From NCBI RefSeq assembly GCF_000247695.1, contig NW_004624866.1:5409224-5473223 (forward strand): a stretch of DNA of 64,000 bases. The letters run 5' to 3'. Positions 12,912 to 23,577 of this stretch are shown piece by piece. The stretch comes from Heterocephalus glaber (Eukaryota; Chordata; Mammalia; Rodentia; Bathyergidae). Position 1 is the first letter of the stretch. Every line of letters begins with the position of its first letter. The notes beneath the pieces are model-generated. The model searched no databases. It was not told the DNA's origin and saw only the letters and a program-made list of their open reading frames with translations. Position numbers and translations under genes: made by a program.

Positions 12912-13039
12912 ATAATGCAAATCTTAATCCCAGTAAAGATTTCCAATGAAGAATTCACTCTTTCAACTTTCTTTCCTCTGGAGTATCTTACTTTCTGTTA
13001 TGATGATAGCAGTTATTACAATTACTATAATGTGTATTT

Positions 13040-13245
13040 GCTTAGCACTATAGAGTTTACAAAACCCTCTCCAGTGTACGGTCTGACTTAATCTCCCCAG
13101 CAGTCCTCCATGTAAATGTGTCCTGGCACTTGTGGTTGAGGAATTTGAAGCTTGGAGAGGCTAAGTTGTATCTTTCATATTGGTGGAGTCGTCTTGGGGC
13201 CAGGGCTTCTGGACCCAGGTCCAGGGCTCTAAAATTAATAGCTAC
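13040..13245 (-). repeat. MIR relic
   Basis: GAGGAATTTGAAGCTTGGAG, AGGCTAAGTTG and the CTTCTGGACCCAGG end fit MIR in antisense. Strongly diverged. Confidence 0.6.
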
Positions 13246-13260
13246 GGAACCCATGCAAGC

Positions 13261-13400
13261 TGAGTGAGTTGGCACACGCCTGTAATCTCAGCATCCAGGA
13301 GGCTGAGATACGATTGAGCGTTCAAAGCCAGTCTGGGCTACACAGTGAGTTCGAGAGCAGCCTGAATTAGTGAGACTCTCTCAAACAAAAACAAGCCATA
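13261..13400 (+). mobile_element. B1-type SINE
   Basis: TTGGCACACGCCTGTAATCT, GGAGGCTGAGA and TGGGCTACACAGTGAGTTCG, then a CAA-rich tail. Confidence 0.8.
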
Positions 13401-14368
13401 ACAACAACAAAAACAATCCCCCCACTTGCTATTAATTACCATATTGAACCTTTTTGAGAAGAAAGGGGATGGGGCATTTGGGAGAAGTCTGTGCTTCCTT
13501 TAACCCAAGTTCATTGGCTCTGCATATTCCTTACCCTTAGCACTTGTTCTGTGAAAGGTATGTAGAGAATTGCTCTTGTTTTCCTTGAAGGCTGTGGTGG
13601 AGGGGTAGCTATGCAAACATCGTGAGACTCATGTGATTATGTCTTCAACACAGTTCTGTGAGCCACAGAGAGGAGTGGCTCTAACCAACTCTAGATCCAG
13701 CTTGTGGACCTGGGTTTGGGGTTGGCAGGGTTAGCTCTATTTCAAGAACCTTAGTTCAAGGTGGTTTATATTATAGTCTTGGTTCAATTTACGGAAGTTG
13801 AACAAACATCTGTGAGATAACTTCTGCGTGCTGCAATTTGTGTGAGATTCAAAGGGTATGAAAATGACAAAGACATAACATACCTTTTCAAGGAGCTCCT
13901 GACCTAAGACAGGTGGGGTTAAGATGGAGCAGCAGGTCAATTTTTGGATTATTGCAAAACTTATTAAATTTCTTCAAGCGTAAATGAAGAAGAGTTACTC
14001 ATTAGCCTGCATGCTGAGTTTTTCTATAATTGTTGCTTTCTGGGTAACCAGGAGTTTTGTTAAAGCATAGTAATTAATGGCTAAGATTGCTTGGCATGGA
14101 AATCTTGGGTTGATAAGTTTTATTGTAACTCTAAATTATAGGGGATGACTTTGGACTGTCTTTCCTCCAACATTTAGGAACAGTTGCAAGTTCTGAATTT
14201 ACTAAGTTCCCAAACTCATTAAAGGGAAGGGGAGTTTGTATTCTCCCTATTTTCTAGCCCCCTTTACTCAATTTTCTGGTTGTGTAAGTTGATATTATTG
14301 CACTGAAAGCTTTCTTGAAGGTATTTATTAAGGACCTAAGAACAGCCTGGTTAATAATTTTAAAAAGT

Positions 14369-14498
14369 TGCCAGGTATGGTGGCACATGCCTGTAATCCC
14401 AGCACTCAGGAGGCTGAGGCAGGAGGATGGCCATGAGTTTGAGGCCAGCCTGAGCTACATAGCCAGATCTTGTCTCAAAAAACCAAAAAAGAAAAAAG
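14369..14498 (+). mobile_element. B1-type SINE, well preserved
   Basis: GCCAGGTATGGTGGCACATG...TAATCCCAGCACTCAGGAGG...GAGGCCAGCCTGAGC...TTGTCTC with an A-rich tail. It is the cleanest B1 in the window. Confidence 0.9.
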
Positions 14499-14596
14499 AT
14501 ATTTAAAAGTTAATCATTATTACTCAATTTACTATTTTTATTGTCAAGTCCTGTGCTTTGCTTATTTTAGGTTTTCTTTTCTTTTTTTTTTCTTAG

Positions 14597-14701
14597 CAAA
14601 AATACAAAGAAGACTATGAAAATAAAGTCAAAGGCAAATGGAGTGAGACACCTTGCTTTGAAATTGCAACTGCCAGAATGAATGCTGACAACATCAACAC
14701 A
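14597..14701 (+). CDS. NEB: NEB exon e6: single nebulin module
   Basis: This exon has 35 codons, begins QKYKEDYENK and ends DNINT. The module lacks a terminal SD (it ends NT), as in the related human module. The acceptor TTTTTCTTAG has a long pyrimidine tract, and the donor is ACA|GTGAGT. Confidence 0.95.
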
Positions 14702-15189
14702 GTGAGTAGGAAGCAGTGACCAGATGCCCTGGGAGCGATCCTCTTTCCTGGATGACTCTAGCCACCCAGAGCATCTGAGGTCCCTCTTCTCAGGGACAAG
14801 AGACTTGATGCACAATTCCTGTTAAAGAAAGAAATTCCACAAACCTTTCTTTCTTTTTGAAAAATATTATTTTGACCAATTTTTATTATTTTGATCTCAA
14901 TTTTCATAGGAACAACATGATGACAACCTCTTAATAATTGCAAAATGCAGTTAGTGGGAGTTAAAGTGGGCCTTTAAAAGTTTTATTTGCCTTGAGAACC
15001 AAACTGCATTTGAAAAATTGATTAATGTAGCCATTTCACTGGAAATCAGAAACCTAATTATTCTTTTTCTCTTACTTTTCTGCTCCTGGATTTCAAGAGC
15101 TCTTTTCTAGTGGTCAAGGAAGGCTTTCTAATTGTTCCTCCAGCCTATTTAATGTTTCCAAATCTCTGTTAAATTGCTAGTCATTTTTG

Positions 15190-15225
15190 TGCAGCAGGTG
15201 GCAGAACCACTGAGCTAAATCCCCG
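15190..15225 (-). mobile_element. tail-less SINE 5' fragment with TSDs
   Basis: The minus strand shows only the first 36 or so bases of the ID-like SINE (CGGGGATTTAGCTCAGTGG, then the following bases) and stops before the B box and A tail. Direct repeats GCTAGTCATTTTTG flank it at 15176-15189 and 15226-15239. The structure fits a tail-less retropseudogene. Confidence 0.8.
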
Positions 15226-15389
15226 GCTAGTCATTTTTGCAATGGCACTACAATCTTTAATTTTAATCTAATCTGCCTAAACCCAGTGAGTGTGGCTTTG
15301 ATATCTTCTCCAAATGTCCATTGTCCTCTCATGTAAATCTTTGCAGTTTGTTTCCACAGCAGTACTCCAGTATGTTTAATATTTTACAG

Positions 15390-15497
15390 AGGAAATATCA
15401 AGAAGATTTTGAGAACCTGAAAGACCAGATCTACTTCATGCAGACTGAAACACCAGAATATAAAATGAATAAAAAAGCTGGAGTGGCAGCTAGCAAG
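15390..15497 (+). CDS. NEB: NEB exon e7: last module before the super-repeats
   Basis: This exon has 36 codons, begins RKYQEDFEN and ends GVAASK. It contains TETPEYKMNKK at the centre. The acceptor is TTTTACAG. The donor AAG|GTACTA lacks the usual G at +5 and is one of the weakest in the set. Confidence 0.95.
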
Positions 15498-15844
15498 GTA
15501 CTAGGAAACTGTCCCATTGATTTTGATGGTTTTAGTAGGGTGAATTGCTGAAAAATCCTCGTTCTTGTATATTATGAAAAAAGAAGGGAAGTTGGTTTCA
15601 GTTGAGACCAGTGGATCCCAGGCATTTAAAGAAGAGTAAAATGAAAACCATAAGAACAACAAAAGTACTTTGGAATTATAATAGGACTACTTAGATTTTG
15701 GGGGGTCCTGATGGAGTATAACAACCCCTAATTATCATCTACAATATTTCATGGAGTAAAGAGCCCATTGCTATTGAGAAGTAGAAAGACCATAATTTAA
15801 GTTAGCAGGGCTTCTCCTACTAGGAAAGATGAAAGATACCTTAT

Positions 15845-16137
15845 AAAATGTACCAATAATTAGAATGAATAATCGATAATGCAAAATAGGAAGAAAATGT
15901 CCAAAGGGGTAGTGGGAGGGGCAGGGGAAAGGAAAGAAGGGAAAGGAAAAAATGATGAGAAATGGAAAAAATGGAAATAAAGTCTTTGTAAATAGGGAAG
16001 GGTGGAGGGCTGAAGGGAGGGCTAGGAATGGGGAAAAAATAAGAACCAAGACGCATCATGTAAAGGTACAAGTTCCCAATGAGAAATGTAATTGTGTGGT
16101 ATACCTACAATGTACCAATAAAAGAATTAAAAAAAAA
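15845..16137 (+). mobile_element. 5'-truncated L1 3' end, sense orientation
   Basis: This is the reverse complement of the L1 3' ends at 911 and 12101: purine-rich stretch, then ACCAATAAAAGAATTAAAAA and an A tail. Near-perfect 14-base duplications (GAAAGAT[A/G]CCTTAT) flank it at 15831-15844 and 16138-16151. It is the only young L1 in the same direction as NEB in this window. Confidence 0.88.
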
Positions 16138-16419
16138 GAAAGATGCCTTATCAGAAAATACATGCTCCCACACTCAGTGCCATCATTATTTTTCTTATTT
16201 TCTTACTGATTGGTAAAAATCCTGCTCACAAAAACTGTAAATCCATATTTCCATATGCTCTATAGAATGGGTTTGGTAAGCAGTCTGACTCCTTGGCATT
16301 CTAAAGTGAGGTGTTTCCTGTAAAGAACATAAACTTTGAAACCAAGCACACTTAATTCTGACCTTTGGCTTTGCCCAAGCTTTGGCTTTGTCAGAGGAGA
16401 GAAGGCAGGAAGGCTATTG

Positions 16420-16740
16420 TAATACCCACTTATAAGGCTATTGTAATATCCAGCTACAAGACAGTGGTGTTGTAGACCTGGAGGCAGCGGGGCGGGTGAT
16501 GAGAAGTATTTTGAAAGTAGGGCTGACCTGATTTCCTAATGAATTGGATGTGGGAATAAGAGAGAGGTTTGGGTGTTCAGCTGGATGGATAGGGTTTCCT
16601 CTATCGAGATAGGAAGACTATGGAAGGAGAAACACTTACCTTGGAGGTGAAATAGGAACTCATCTTTAGACATGTGAGATTTGAAATTCCTTCTGGACAT
16701 TCAAGAAGAAATGTCAAGTGGTCAGTTGCAGGTGAGGCCT
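16420..16740 (+). repeat. ancient interspersed repeat, family not assigned
   Basis: AATTGGATGTGGGAATAAG, GACATTCAAGAAGAAATGTC and AGTGGTCAGTTGCAGG resemble the same old repeat as at 4230-5110, in the same direction. Confidence 0.5.
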
Positions 16741-16879
16741 GAAAGGGTAGGTTGATGGTGGTTCCAGTTTCTTTCCTTTAAATATGTGCTGGCAGATAGG
16801 CAGCTGGATATTAAGAGCTGGGTGAAAGCTCTATAGCACCAAGCCTCTGGAACATGATGTGCTGTCATTATTTGTGTAT

Positions 16880-17010
16880 CTTTTCTTTTCCCACTATTTA
16901 TGTATCTTTCTCTGAGGGCAGGGACCATGCGTTATTCTTTATTGTGTCTGTCCCAGAGCCAGGCACATAATCAACTCCCTGTAGGCTTTTCAATGAATAA
17001 ATGAATGAGA
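16880..17010 (+). repeat. L2 3' end relic
   Basis: CTGAGGGCAGGGACCATG, CCAGAGCCAGGCACATAATC and AATGAATAAATGAATGAG match the L2 3' end. Confidence 0.75.
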
Positions 17011-17206
17011 AGAAAAAGTATCATGAAAATCTATGCAATATCTCTGTTGCTGTTACTATGAGTTCTATGAGTATTTTTCTCATAAAATGTCAAGCTGCCA
17101 TTTTCATAAAGAGAAAATTGATTTGTGGAACTGTCATAATAGTCATAATGGAGATGAGGACAAAAATAACCTGTGAGGTACTGTATCGCTTTCTTTCATC
17201 CTGCAG

Positions 17207-17323
17207 GTAAAATACAAAGAAGACTATGAAAAAAATAAAGGAAAAGCAGATTATAATGTACTTTCTGCCTCAGAGAACCCACTGCTCAGGCAGTTGAAAG
17301 CTGCAGGAAATGCCCTAAGTGAT
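17207..17323 (+). CDS. NEB: NEB exon e8: super-repeat 1, module a
   Basis: This exon has 39 codons, begins VKYKEDYEKN and ends GNALSD. It is the longest single module in the window and opens super-repeat 1. ASENP stands where later first modules have DDPK. The acceptor is CCTGCAG and the donor GAT|GTGAGT. Confidence 0.95.
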
Positions 17324-17808
17324 GTGAGTATATTCTTCTTGAAAGGTGTTTTCTAAACCTTACCTGCAAGAGAGATGAAGTTTTTCTCCTTCTATAATGA
17401 CTACATACATATATAACTTTACAAATACTTTATGGCTATGGAGTAGCAGTTTCATTGGAACTAGCTAAGCATAGAAAGGCAGTGGGCCTCTGGCTATGAT
17501 TTTCTAGGCTTCTGGATTTAGTTTCATGGGGAGGAAAAACCTCATCTGTTTATAAGCTCTGGGCATCTGGGCCTCTGTGTGGTGTTCAAAGAGCACATTG
17601 TACATGTGCTGTGATTCTGACCAAAGCAGAGGATCAAATACAGATCTTAGCCCCAGAAAACATCATTTGCAGACCATAGAACTTAAAAGATGGTTCCCTA
17701 CATCTTCACAGGTTACTTTCTACTTGTGGAATGGCTAAGTTCCTGACTAAGCCATTAGATGTAAAATAGATTGGGTAAATAAGCCTTAGCCTGGCATTAA
17801 AAGACTAA

Positions 17809-17887
17809 GCCGGCGATTTAGCTCAGTGGTTTCGCCACCTGCTGTGCAAGCGCAAGGACCCGAGTTTGATCCCTGGTACCCCCCCCC
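17809..17887 (+). mobile_element. ID-like tRNA-derived SINE with C-run tail
   Basis: GATTTAGCTCAGTGG (A box) and GAGTTTGATCC (B box) are present. The tail after GGTA is a run of nine C instead of A. Target-site duplications AAAAGACTAA lie at 17799-17808 and 17888-17897. Confidence 0.9.
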
Positions 17888-17897
17888 AAAAGACTAA

Positions 17898-18954
17898 TGG
17901 GCCAAAACAAATGAGATTGTATAAACACACACATGTATAACCGTGCACACACAGACTGAATAGGTGATTACTTGAGGATTTTCCTTATGGTTAGATTGTA
18001 TTAAACTTACTTAATAGTTGAAGACTGCAGTTTTCTGAGTGGGTTAGTCATATTTTCTTTACCCTGGAATTAAGTCAGCACCATAGGAAATGTGTGCATG
18101 TGATTTGGGAGTGGGTAGGTGATGTGGCCCATCAGCAGGTGTAAATGGATCTGTCTAAATAGCTCTGCTGGGAAATCAATGCAAAGCCCTTCTGCTTTCT
18201 AAATGAAGGACATCTTTATCAAACATATAAAATCCCAGGTTTTAATCTACTTTGTTGGTGAAAACAGGATTATAGACATTGAAAATGAATAGAATCATTT
18301 AAATTTTGAAAACTCAACATGAAAAAATGGCAATGATCTGCTTTCTCAGCTGCACACATAAAACCAATAATTGATTCATGTTATTCAAGCTAAAGATAAA
18401 TCTTATCAGAGAAGAAGAGTTAGGAATGACTCATAGCTTGAATTCTCATATAGGCCTTATTTTTCAGGAAAATTGTATAATAGAAGTCTCCCTGCCTTGT
18501 TACAGGGTAGAAGAGTGATTAGGCATTTCTCAACTTATATTAATTGTTTCATGGTTTGTTTTTTAATCAGGCAAGCTGCTGTTTCTTGATTGCCTTGTTT
18601 ACTGTGGCCTTAGTGAGGGAAGTGTGTTTAGAGAGACAAAGTAACTGAGAAATACATGAGATTTTTCCAGTGAAGGGCTTGGTCAGAAGTGGCATATCAG
18701 TTTTTTAACTTTTTGAAAATGTTAAACACTTACACTTTGTAATAGTTGTTAATAGAAAAAGCTCACAATTTATGACACTTTATGTTTGATTGTCAGGTTT
18801 TTTTAAATTTTTTTTTTAATTTTTATTTTTTGATTATCAGTTTTTAAGACAGTTGACAGGTAATATCTTTTGTTTTGTGCTGAAAAAACACAACTGTTAC
18901 AATCAGTGTGGAAGTGACAGGAATCTACTTTAACTGATTTTTCTTCTTTGACAG
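17898..18954. other. e8-e9 intron, nothing recognised
   Basis: No exon or clear repeat. The T-rich run at about 18800-18830 lies some 130 bases before the e9 acceptor. Confidence 0.5.
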
Positions 18955-19059
18955 AAACTATACAAGGAAAACTATGAAAAGACAAAGGCAAAGAGCATAA
19001 ATTACTGTGAGACCCCCAAATTTAAGCTTGATGCAGCTTTGCAGAACTTCAGTAGTGAT
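18955..19059 (+). CDS. NEB: NEB exon e9: super-repeat 1, module b
   Basis: This exon has 35 codons, begins KLYKENYEKT and ends NFSSD. It is close to e16, the same module of super-repeat 2. The acceptor is TTTGACAG and the donor GAT|GTAAGC. Only 96 bases of intron separate it from e10. Confidence 0.95.
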
Positions 19060-19155
19060 GTAAGCAATCCTGCCATCACCCTTTCTGTTAAAAAAGACCT
19101 GTCATTTAATAAATAATTTAATCAAAGAATAAATGAAATATATTTTGCCTTGCAG

Positions 19156-19263
19156 ACCAAATATAAAGATTCCTACTTAAAGAATATTTTGGGACACTAT
19201 GTAGGCAGTTTTGAAGATCCGTATCATTCGCACTGCATGAAAGTCACAGCTCAAAACAGTGAT
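19156..19263 (+). CDS. NEB: NEB exon e10: super-repeat 1, module c
   Basis: This exon has 36 codons, begins TKYKDSYLKN and ends AQNSD. It contains ILGHYVGSFEDP, shared with e17. No WxKGxGW motif is present in this super-repeat; the GHYVG stretch may occupy a related position (inference). The acceptor is CCTTGCAG and the donor GAT|GTAAGT. Confidence 0.95.
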
Positions 19264-19361
19264 GTAAGTTCTGAGACAATTGTTTGACTTCCAAAATAAT
19301 AGATTTTAGGGGCATGAATATAATGGTTGCATCCATACATTGGATATGTTTCTCCTCATAG

Positions 19362-19466
19362 AAAAACTACAAAGCAGAATATGAAGAGGACAGAGGCAAA
19401 GGCTTCTTCCCTCAGACCATAACTCAGGAATATGAAGCAATCAAGAAACTAGATCAATGTAAAGAC
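19362..19466 (+). CDS. NEB: NEB exon e11: super-repeat 1, module d
   Basis: This exon has 35 codons, begins KNYKAEYEED and ends DQCKD. It contains PQTITQEYEAIKK, shared with e18. The module ends KD instead of SD. The acceptor is CCTCATAG and the donor GAC|GTAAGT. Confidence 0.95.
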
Positions 19467-19885
19467 GTAAGTCTGTAGTAATAACTCCAAATGTTACTGC
19501 TCTCTGTAATGTCTAGTGGTCAAGATATATTTAAAATTATGATATTTTCAAATAAACACAAGCAAGGAAATTGTAAGAAATAAAATTTATTTTGTGGTAG
19601 ATGTACTTGGCACCTCCATATTTCAAGTGCTAATTCTAGTTTATTTTCTTAAAGAGTTACTGGAAATTTGAAGACATGGGAAAATTTCTCATACAGTTAT
19701 GAGAGCATATCTCATAGGTGTTTTATTTTTTTTTAATTTTAAAAATTTATTTAATTTTAAAGACCATAGGTGTTTTATTAACTACCAGTTTCATTTGTTT
19801 GAGGGGGTTGGTGTTGTGCTTGCTTGGCTCAAAGGCCACTTTGGATTTGACAGCAACTGCTAAACCAAACTCCTTCCTCTCTCAG

Positions 19886-19984
19886 CATACCTACAAAGTC
19901 CATCCATCTAAGACAAAATTCACTCAAGTGACCGACTCTCCTGTTCTGGTACAAGCCCAGGTCAATTCCAAACAACTAAGCGAT
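19886..19984 (+). CDS. NEB: NEB exon e12: super-repeat 1, module e
   Basis: This exon has 33 codons, begins HTYKVHPSKT and ends KQLSD. It contains VTDSPVLVQAQ. The acceptor is TCTCTCAG and the donor GAT|GTAAGT. An antisense ID-like SINE starts about 40 bases after the donor. Confidence 0.95.
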
Positions 19985-20025
19985 GTAAGTTTCTCAGAAT
20001 ACCCAGGAAATCCAATTTTGTTTCT

Positions 20026-20105
20026 TTTTTGTGGGGCTGGGATGGAATCCAGGACCTCCTGCTTGCTAGACAAGTGCTCTACCACTGAGCTACTTCCCCA
20101 GCCCA
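20026..20105 (-). mobile_element. classical ID-type SINE
   Basis: The minus strand reads GCTGGGGAAGTAGCTCAGTG, then AGAGCACTTGTCTAGCAAGC, the classical rodent ID core, which differs from the GATTTAGCTCAGTGGTT subtype found elsewhere here. It starts about 40 bases after the e12 donor. Confidence 0.85.
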
Positions 20106-20279
20106 AAACATACAATTTTTTATTACATTTATAAAAATGTAAGTTATAGTAAGTTGAACTTTTAAGTCTTGTAATCACCTAAAATATTTTTCCATTTGGT
20201 TTCTTTGAATCTTATTAGGCAGGTAGCACTTTGGGGAAAAATTTTCTTTGAAGGAAACTAAAATAGTTTAAAGCATTGA

Positions 20280-20450
20280 AAAGAATATGAGTTCTAGAAT
20301 CAGACAAAACTTCCAGTTCTGTCATTTATGGATAACTGACCAAAACTATTTAACCTCTCTGTGTCAAGTATTTCCTTTTTGTAATTTGTGGCTGTTTTGA
20401 AAATGAAATGCAGTAGATGTGTGCATACCACACACCATGGTTCAGATGAG
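20280..20450 (+). repeat. MIR relic
   Basis: GAGTTCTAGAATCAGAC, CCAGTTCTGTCATTTATGG and TTTAACCTCTCTGTGTCAAG follow the MIR order. Confidence 0.6.
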
Positions 20451-20919
20451 ATATTCAACACATGAGATTTCTCTCTCCCAATAAAGTTTTGGGAAAATAG
20501 AGACATTGGGACAAGTTCTTTCATATAAATTTTATGTGTGAATTTCAAAATTTATATTGAATTAAATGGATAAAAATAAAAATTTTATAGATTTATGGCC
20601 AGAAATGAAAGCTTCAAGTAGAGCATCCACAACCATGATGTGTGTGCGATAGCTATAGAAACGCTTCACCTGTAGGTTAACAGTGACAATAAAAAGAAAA
20701 GCAGGCTGTGTGCCGCAGACTCTCAGGGCCAGCTGCAATATGCATAAAGGTGAGAGAGCCACTTCTGGCTCTGTTAGGTTCCTGCCATGGTGACAGATGT
20801 GTAACAACTTTACAGGATCCAGCACACAAGTTCAGTAATGCGGGGTGTCCTACCTAACCTCTGCATCTCTCTTTTGTTTAGTTGTTTTTGTTGCTGTTTG
20901 TTTGTTTTACTTCCTTGGT

Positions 20920-21069
20920 TTTCCAGGACAGGATCTGGCTAAGTAGTTTGGGCTGAAGTAGTTTAGTAGAATGGACTGTGCAGTCCAAGCTGGCCTCAAA
21001 CTGGCAGGGATCCTCCTGCCTCAGCCTCCCCAGTGCTGGGATTACTGGCGAGCACCACCATGCTTGGCT
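20920..21069 (-). mobile_element. B1-type SINE
   Basis: Antisense B1: CAAGCTGGCCTCAAACTGG, then CTGCCTCAGCCTCCCCAGTG and GGGATTACTGGCGAGCACC. Confidence 0.85.
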
Positions 21070-21186
21070 TGAATTTCTTTTTTGATCTTAGCAACTTTGT
21101 CAGTTACTTCACAAAATATATCACACGAGAGAAGTTTTTATATTCTGGAAAAATTCTTTCTTCTGAAGTAATTGGTTCTCTTTCTC

Positions 21187-21237
21187 TTTGCCCTCCTCCA
21201 ACCTCTCTCCCTCTCTCTCTGTCTCCCTCTCTCTCAG
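21187..21237 (+). promoter_or_regulatory. NEB: long CT-repeat polypyrimidine tract before e13
   Basis: About 50 bases of almost pure C/T, mostly CTCTCT, run into the e13 acceptor CTCTCAG. It should bind U2AF strongly and, as a CU repeat, could also bind PTB (inference). Confidence 0.7.
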
Positions 21238-21342
21238 CTAAATTACAAAGCAAAACACGAAGATGAAAAGTTCAAGTCCCATATACCTGCTGACACTCCT
21301 GCCTTCATCCAGCACAAAGTCAATGCTCATAACCTGAGTGAC
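21238..21342 (+). CDS. NEB: NEB exon e13: super-repeat 1, module f
   Basis: This exon has 35 codons, begins LNYKAKHEDE and ends AHNLSD. It contains ADTPAFIQHKV. Its acceptor follows an unusually long CT-rich tract (about 21187-21237). The donor is GAC|GTAAGT. Confidence 0.95.
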
Positions 21343-21595
21343 GTAAGTTTCTCACACACTGCGCCGTGTCATATAATGACTCATTACAATTCAGTGTGCA
21401 TTTAAATGTAAAGATGGAAGAACTGTGAACATTTGTGTCATAGTCCTGTGTCTCCGCCAGTGTAACATGGGATTCACCTTGTAAAATATGTTGCAATCTT
21501 ATAAGTAGTTTTTCACTTAAACAATCTTAGCATGTTTTAACCAACCCTCAAAATACCATTACTCATGTATTGGTTAATAGCAGTTGTATTTTTAG

Positions 21596-21712
21596 TGGGT
21601 TTTTTTTGGAATGAGGTTTCTATGTTGCTCAGACTGGTCCTGAACTCCTGGGCTCAAGTAACATGCTCACCTCAGCCTGCTGGGACCACGTGCCACTCAC
21701 TGTGCCTAGCCC
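21596..21712 (-). mobile_element. B1-type SINE
   Basis: Antisense B1: TGTTGCTCAGACTGGTCCTG, CTCAGCCTGCTGGGACCACG. It lies directly before the ID-like SINE at 21737. Confidence 0.75.
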
Positions 21713-21736
21713 TCTTAATTGGAATTCTCTCTCTTT

Positions 21737-21816
21737 TCTTATTGGTACTGGGGATCAAATTTGGGACCTTGTGCTTCCCTGGCAGGCAGCGGAACCACTG
21801 AGCTAAATAGCCGGCC
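21737..21816 (-). mobile_element. ID-like tRNA-derived SINE
   Basis: GGTACTGGGGATCAAATTTG and CCACTGAGCTAAATAGCC mark the antisense B and A box regions. It sits beside a B1-like element; flanks CTTAATTGGAATTCT and CTTAACTGGAGTTCT look like a diverged duplication. Confidence 0.85.
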
Positions 21817-22539
21817 CTTAACTGGAGTTCTTAACGTTAGATCTTTTAGCCATACTTTCATACAAACCATGCCATGATTCATTTTTAGGGCCTGGTTATT
21901 TTTAGATGTAATTTTATTACATTTATTCCCCAGGCCTATAATGTCTTTATTTCACACAAATTATGCTTACTTCTACATATAAGAGGACTTACAGTAATGA
22001 GAATAAAGGGCAGAAGATCAGGTTTCCCTGATCAACTTTGATTTTTCAAACTCAATTTTATCGAAAAAAAGTGTATTAAAAAAACACCCTTGGATGTCCT
22101 AATTTCTTCAACAATTCTACAAATGAGTACTAAGACTATCTAGCATCATTGTGGATTATAATGATTCATGAAATAAACTTTGCAGAAGATTTACAGATCA
22201 AATGAAAATGATGCCTTTATGTCATTAGAAGTCAGTTAACTATAGAATGTCTGTACTAATGTATAAAGCATATTCAGTGTTAGGAATCAAACATTAGAAT
22301 GAAAACTAGAATTAACTTAAGTGATGAAAGATTGCAGTGGAAAGTACAGAAGCCTGATCTTGCAGAACTAGAAGCTCTTGCTTAAAGAGAATTACTTAAA
22401 ATATGCATAATTCCTGATATAATGAAAAGGGACCATTTGTTCTACATTAAGGCAAGATAATTTGTTGCCATTAAGTCTTCAAATGTGATGACATGAATGT
22501 CACTTTTGGTGATTCTCTTGGTGCAATTTTTCTGTCTAG

Positions 22540-22647
22540 AATGTGTATAAGCAAGACTGGGAGAAGAGCAAAGCTAAGAAGTTTGACATCAAAGTGGACG
22601 CCATTCCCCTGCTGGCAGCCAAGGCCAACAGCAGGAATGCTAGCGAC
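22540..22647 (+). CDS. NEB: NEB exon e14: super-repeat 1, module g (conversion tract, copy 1)
   Basis: This exon has 36 codons, begins [10 protein letters not shown] and ends SRNASD. It contains [11 protein letters not shown]. The acceptor is TCTGTCTAG and the donor GAC|GTGAGC. The whole exon is identical at DNA level to e21, inside a 341-bp identical tract. An 87-base intron leads to e15. Confidence 0.96.
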
Positions 22648-22734
22648 GTGAGCATGGCCCTTGGCTTCAGACAGGGTGGCCTTGGGGGGAGGTTCCCTGC
22701 TGAGTGGGGTCCAGTGTGTGTGGTGTCTTTGCAG

Positions 22735-22848
22735 GTGATGTACAAGAAAGACTATGAAAAGAGCAAAGGGAAGATGATTGGCGCCCTCAGCATTAATGAT
22801 GATCCCAAGATGCTGCACTCTTTGAAGACAGCCAAAAACCAGAGTGAT
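22735..22848 (+). CDS. NEB: NEB exon e15: super-repeat 2, module a (conversion tract, copy 1)
   Basis: This exon has 38 codons, begins [10 protein letters not shown] and ends KNQSD. It contains [13 protein letters not shown]. The acceptor is CTTTGCAG and the donor GAT|GTGAGT. It is identical at DNA level to e22. In human nebulin the two equivalents differ slightly, as I recall the protein. Confidence 0.96.
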
Positions 22849-23577
22849 GTGAGTGTTCTGTAAATCGCTCTTACTCTCAGATGTTGTCTGACATAACCTT
22901 GGATTGGCTGTTATCCTAGGTGAGGTCTCAGATGACAAATCAAATGTGAAAGACCAGATGATTAGAGAAGATGGAGTTCCTCATTCCTACTGATATGTCT
23001 GTATTTTGAGATGACAGTGAATTTTGCAAAAGTTCCCATAATCTCCTTAATGTTGTTTGCGTCATTAGGAGGAAACCTATACTAGCAATATCGTCTTCCT
23101 TATTACTCTTCCTAAAAATGGCTCTATCTTTTAAGAGGCATGAATATGTGTGGTACATGGGCACGTATGTGTTCATGTAATGCCCTGAATTAATTAATGT
23201 CATTTGCAAAGACATATGAAGAAAAATAAAAGGCAAGAAGTGAGAAATTCATTTTAAAGACAAAAGTGGTAGAAAAAACTAGACAAAGCATAGGCTCAAA
23301 ATCAAAGTATTTTACTTTAAGAATTTTATAAAATATTGATCTCATTTTGAAGACTATAAAGTACTACAAATAAAGCTTCTTACCAACATTGCTGTTCTAA
23401 TTCTTAGCAAGAAATTCTCGCTCTCTTCCACATGATTTACAAATATTCTTGTCTGTATTGAGTATATTTTTTATTTCTATATGAGAATATTAAAGGAAAT
23501 GTGAAGAAATATATAATACAGATATTAAAAAATAAAACTATGTTTTCATGTATTGGTGCTATAAAGAAAAATAGTAC

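Larger units (their letters stand above)
22518..22858 (+). repeat. NEB: 341-bp identical tract, copy 1
   Basis: Identical to 28044-28384 at every base. It covers the last 22 bases before e14, e14, the whole 87-base intron, e15 and the first 10 bases of the next intron. Similarity falls off sharply on both sides. Confidence 0.98.

Noticed and set aside
12591..12920. Minus-strand open frame with a conserved protein signature
   Set aside because: It is the C-terminal end of L1 ORF2 in a 5'-truncated copy with target duplications, not a host gene. The same holds for 63326-63739.
22471..22938. 155-codon minus-strand open frame, repeated at 28012-28386
   Set aside because: It is the antisense shadow of e14-e15 and e21-e22; its repetition comes from the 341-bp identical tract.
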